Of a stretch of 8,613 bases of DNA, positions 7,810-8,613 are shown piece by piece. Both the position numbers and the translations under genes were made by a program. The notes below the pieces were generated by a model. It was not told the origin of the DNA and searched no databases. It saw only the letters and a list, made by a program, of their open reading frames with translations. Origin of the DNA: Thermoplasmata archaeon (GTDB taxonomy: Archaea; Thermoplasmatota; Thermoplasmata; Lutacidiplasmatales; UBA184); the NCBI GenBank assembly GCA_030044695.1, contig JASIDM010000011.1, forward strand, positions 1 to 8,613, read 5' to 3'. Each line of letters begins with the position of its first letter. The first letter of the stretch is position 1.

Positions 7810-7919
7810 GTCGGGAGGCCCTGTCAGGCAGGCAGTGCGACGGAAGGACGGGTAAGCGAGACCCACGACGGAAGCGCAAGCCCCGGAAGGGGGAGGCCCT
7901 TCAGCACACGGCTCCCGAC
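7810..7919. other. Repeat-rich segment closed by an 8-base inverted repeat; candidate structured RNA
   Basis: GTCGGGAG (7810-7817) and its exact complement CTCCCGAC (7912-7919) enclose 94 bases. Inside are two copies of GGGAGGCCCT (7813-7822 and 7891-7900), two copies of CGACGGAAG (7838-7846 and 7866-7874) and a 6-base stem GAAGGG/CCCTTC with a 5-base loop (7886-7902). A short GGGT/ACCC pair (7850-7853 with 7861-7864) and a GCAA tetraloop-like turn (around 7875-7880) add to the folding potential. On the minus strand the segment starts about 20 bases after the methyltransferase stop, so it could be a processed 3' UTR element; on the plus strand it would be a stand-alone RNA. It does not match the SRP RNA, RNase P RNA, 5S or tRNA signatures I know. 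The orientation is undetermined. Confidence 0.3.
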
Positions 7920-7938
7920 TTGACATCGCGGCCCGCGT

Positions 7939-8613
7939 TTACTCCGGTCCGGGACCGCGGTCGCGAGACGGGCGGACCGGTGAGCCCGAGGAGTGGTCGC
8001 GGTGGCTGTGTTCAGACCCGACGAGCCCACCTATCCTGCGGTATCGTCGGAACTCTCGAGTGAGGCTGCGGTGGACCCGGGCCGGGATTCGGAGCTCCTC
8101 TGTCCAGGTCCGCCCGAGCGACGGGGGACCGCCGGGAGCCAGAACGACGACCGCGGCGTCAGGTCGGAGACAGGCGACCCACCGGGATAGGACCTCAGGA
8201 ACGAGGGTCGAGGGACCCGCGCCCACGCTCGCGGAGGCGCGCCCGTACGGGGGGTCGGTCACGATGGCGTCGAACGTCGCCGGGAACCCCTCCGGTTCCA
8301 CGGTGCGGGCATCACCCTCGGCGACGAGCTCGGCCCGCACCCCGAGGTGCGCGAGATTCCTCAGGGACCCCCGCACCATCGCCGAGTCCGCGTCGATCCC
8401 GTAGAGGCGGGCTCCGAGAAGCCCCGCCTCGGCGAGGAGCGCGCCCGTGCCGAGGAACGGGTCGAGGACCCGATCGCCCGGTCGGACCGCGGCCAGGTTC
8501 ATCGCGGCCCGGCCCAACCGTGGCGGGAGCGAGACGGGCCGGCGGAACGGGAGCCGGGGCATCGCCCGCCGCGCGTAGGCGCCGCGGTCGACCTCCGCGA
8601 CCTCACGCAGGAG
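7939..8613 (-). CDS. trmG10: tRNA (guanine-10-N2) methyltransferase, Trm-G10/Trm11-like, C-terminal part (5' end outside window)
   Basis: The frame is open to the right edge, so 224 codons of the C-terminal catalytic domain are visible and the start lies outside. An ATG at 8562 is internal, because recognisable family sequence continues upstream of it. Seen in the sequence: a stretch ending in PPRLGRAAMNLAAV, matching the 'P..LARA.VNL' region of archaeal Trm-G10 proteins; SAM-binding motif I LDPFLGTGALLAEAG; an acidic residue after the next strand (GIDAD); and the catalytic motif TDPPYGR (DPPYGR at 8256-8239). In this family the enzyme methylates N2 of guanine 10 in tRNA, using an N-terminal THUMP domain to grip the tRNA; that domain would lie beyond the edge. 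DPPYG favours Trm-G10 over Trm14, which usually carries NPPYG. The last 20 or so residues are a polar, Arg/Ser/Pro-rich tail with no family match I recognise. The stop is TAA at 7941-7939. Cytoplasmic housekeeping enzyme; GC-rich codons match the ectodomain part of the next gene. Confidence 0.92.
   Translation of the reverse strand, partial: LLREVAEVDRGAYARRAMPRLPFRRPVSLPPRLGRAAMNLAAVRPGDRVLDPFLGTGALLAEAGLLGARLYGIDADSAMVRGSLRNLAHLGVRAELVAEGDARTVEPEGFPATFDAIVTDPPYGRASASVGAGPSTLVPEVLSRWVACLRPDAAVVVLAPGGPPSLGRTWTEELRIPARVHRSLTREFRRYRRIGGLVGSEHSHRDHSSGSPVRPSRDRGPGPE

Larger units (their letters stand above)
7502..7938. other. 437-base intergenic region between methyltransferase and giant surface-protein gene
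   Basis: Both neighbours read leftwards, so this gap is the 3' flank of the methyltransferase and the 5' flank of the giant gene, whose promoter should lie here. It is GC-rich, and I see no convincing archaeal BRE/TATA element on the minus strand. The least GC-rich spots are around 7570-7580 and 7635-7650. The giant gene's frame stays open upstream of its GTG as far as the TAA at 7642-7640, but contains no ATG, GTG or TTG, so it cannot be extended. Open frames on either strand in this gap are Arg/Pro/Ser-rich and look non-coding. The gap does hold a 16-base palindrome (7702-7717), a 10-base palindrome GTCGGCCGAC (7788-7797) and a repeat-rich, potentially structured segment (7810-7919). Confidence 0.7.

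Noticed and set aside
7886..7902. Hairpin GAAGGG/CCCTTC as terminator of the methyltransferase
   Set aside because: No T-run follows on the minus strand. Kept only as part of the possible structured segment.
7347..7923. Small open frames on both strands around 7350-7920
   Set aside because: Arg/Pro/Ser-rich translations without hydrophobic cores or motifs, overlapping palindromes and repeats; typical of GC-rich non-coding DNA.
7641..7938. SRP RNA or RNase P RNA in the gap
   Set aside because: The conserved cores I know (TGTAACC and GGAAGGGAGCA for SRP; GAGGAAAGTCC and ACAGAA for RNase P) are absent on both strands.
1..8613. CRISPR array, insertion sequence, integrase, toxin-antitoxin or defence genes
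   Set aside because: No regularly spaced repeats, terminal inverted repeats, transposase or nuclease motifs were found on either strand.

Overview
The window looks like chromosomal DNA of a GC-rich archaeon, most likely of the Thermoplasmatota (Thermoplasmata-like soil or acidic-habitat lineages). That placement is an inference. It rests on an archaeal Trm-G10-type tRNA methyltransferase next to a giant secreted protein that is very rich in Ser/Thr/Gly/Asn, carries about 60 N-glycosylation sequons and has degenerate calcium-repeat motifs (DGLTDAEKEAGW type), as seen in archaeal surface proteins. No rRNA, tRNA or transposase is present to fix the taxonomy.

Layout, reading the minus strand from the right edge. 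(1) 8613-7939: C-terminal catalytic half of a tRNA guanine-N2 methyltransferase, cut by the window edge. (2) 7938-7502: a 437-base GC-rich gap without a credible gene. It holds a perfect 16-base palindrome and a repeat-rich segment closed by an 8-base inverted repeat that may be a structured RNA. (3) 7501-851: one 2216-residue gene for a giant exported multidomain protein, with a late signal peptide, a BNR/sialidase-like propeller region, beta-rich and fibronectin-III-like modules, degenerate Asp-rich calcium motifs, a C2-like segment, a long helical region and two C-terminal membrane helices. (4) 851-72: a 259-residue protein with two membrane helices and a cytoplasmic domain, whose ATG overlaps the giant gene's TAA (TAATG). 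(5) 71-1: a short tail with no recognisable feature.

The giant protein and the small membrane protein almost certainly form one translationally coupled unit. The simplest reading is a membrane-anchored, glycosylated surface protein whose base contacts a small inner-membrane partner. The methyltransferase is a housekeeping gene, and the 437-base gap suggests it is separate from this unit.

The most striking feature of the DNA is a composition break. From about 1860 to the left edge, third codon positions are only about half G/C, in both the 3' end of the giant gene and the small gene. The ectodomain-coding part is close to 90 percent. The break lies inside the giant gene, in its helical region, so the membrane end plus the small gene behave as one block with a history different from that of the ectodomain. 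No defence system, CRISPR array, transposon or integrase was found.
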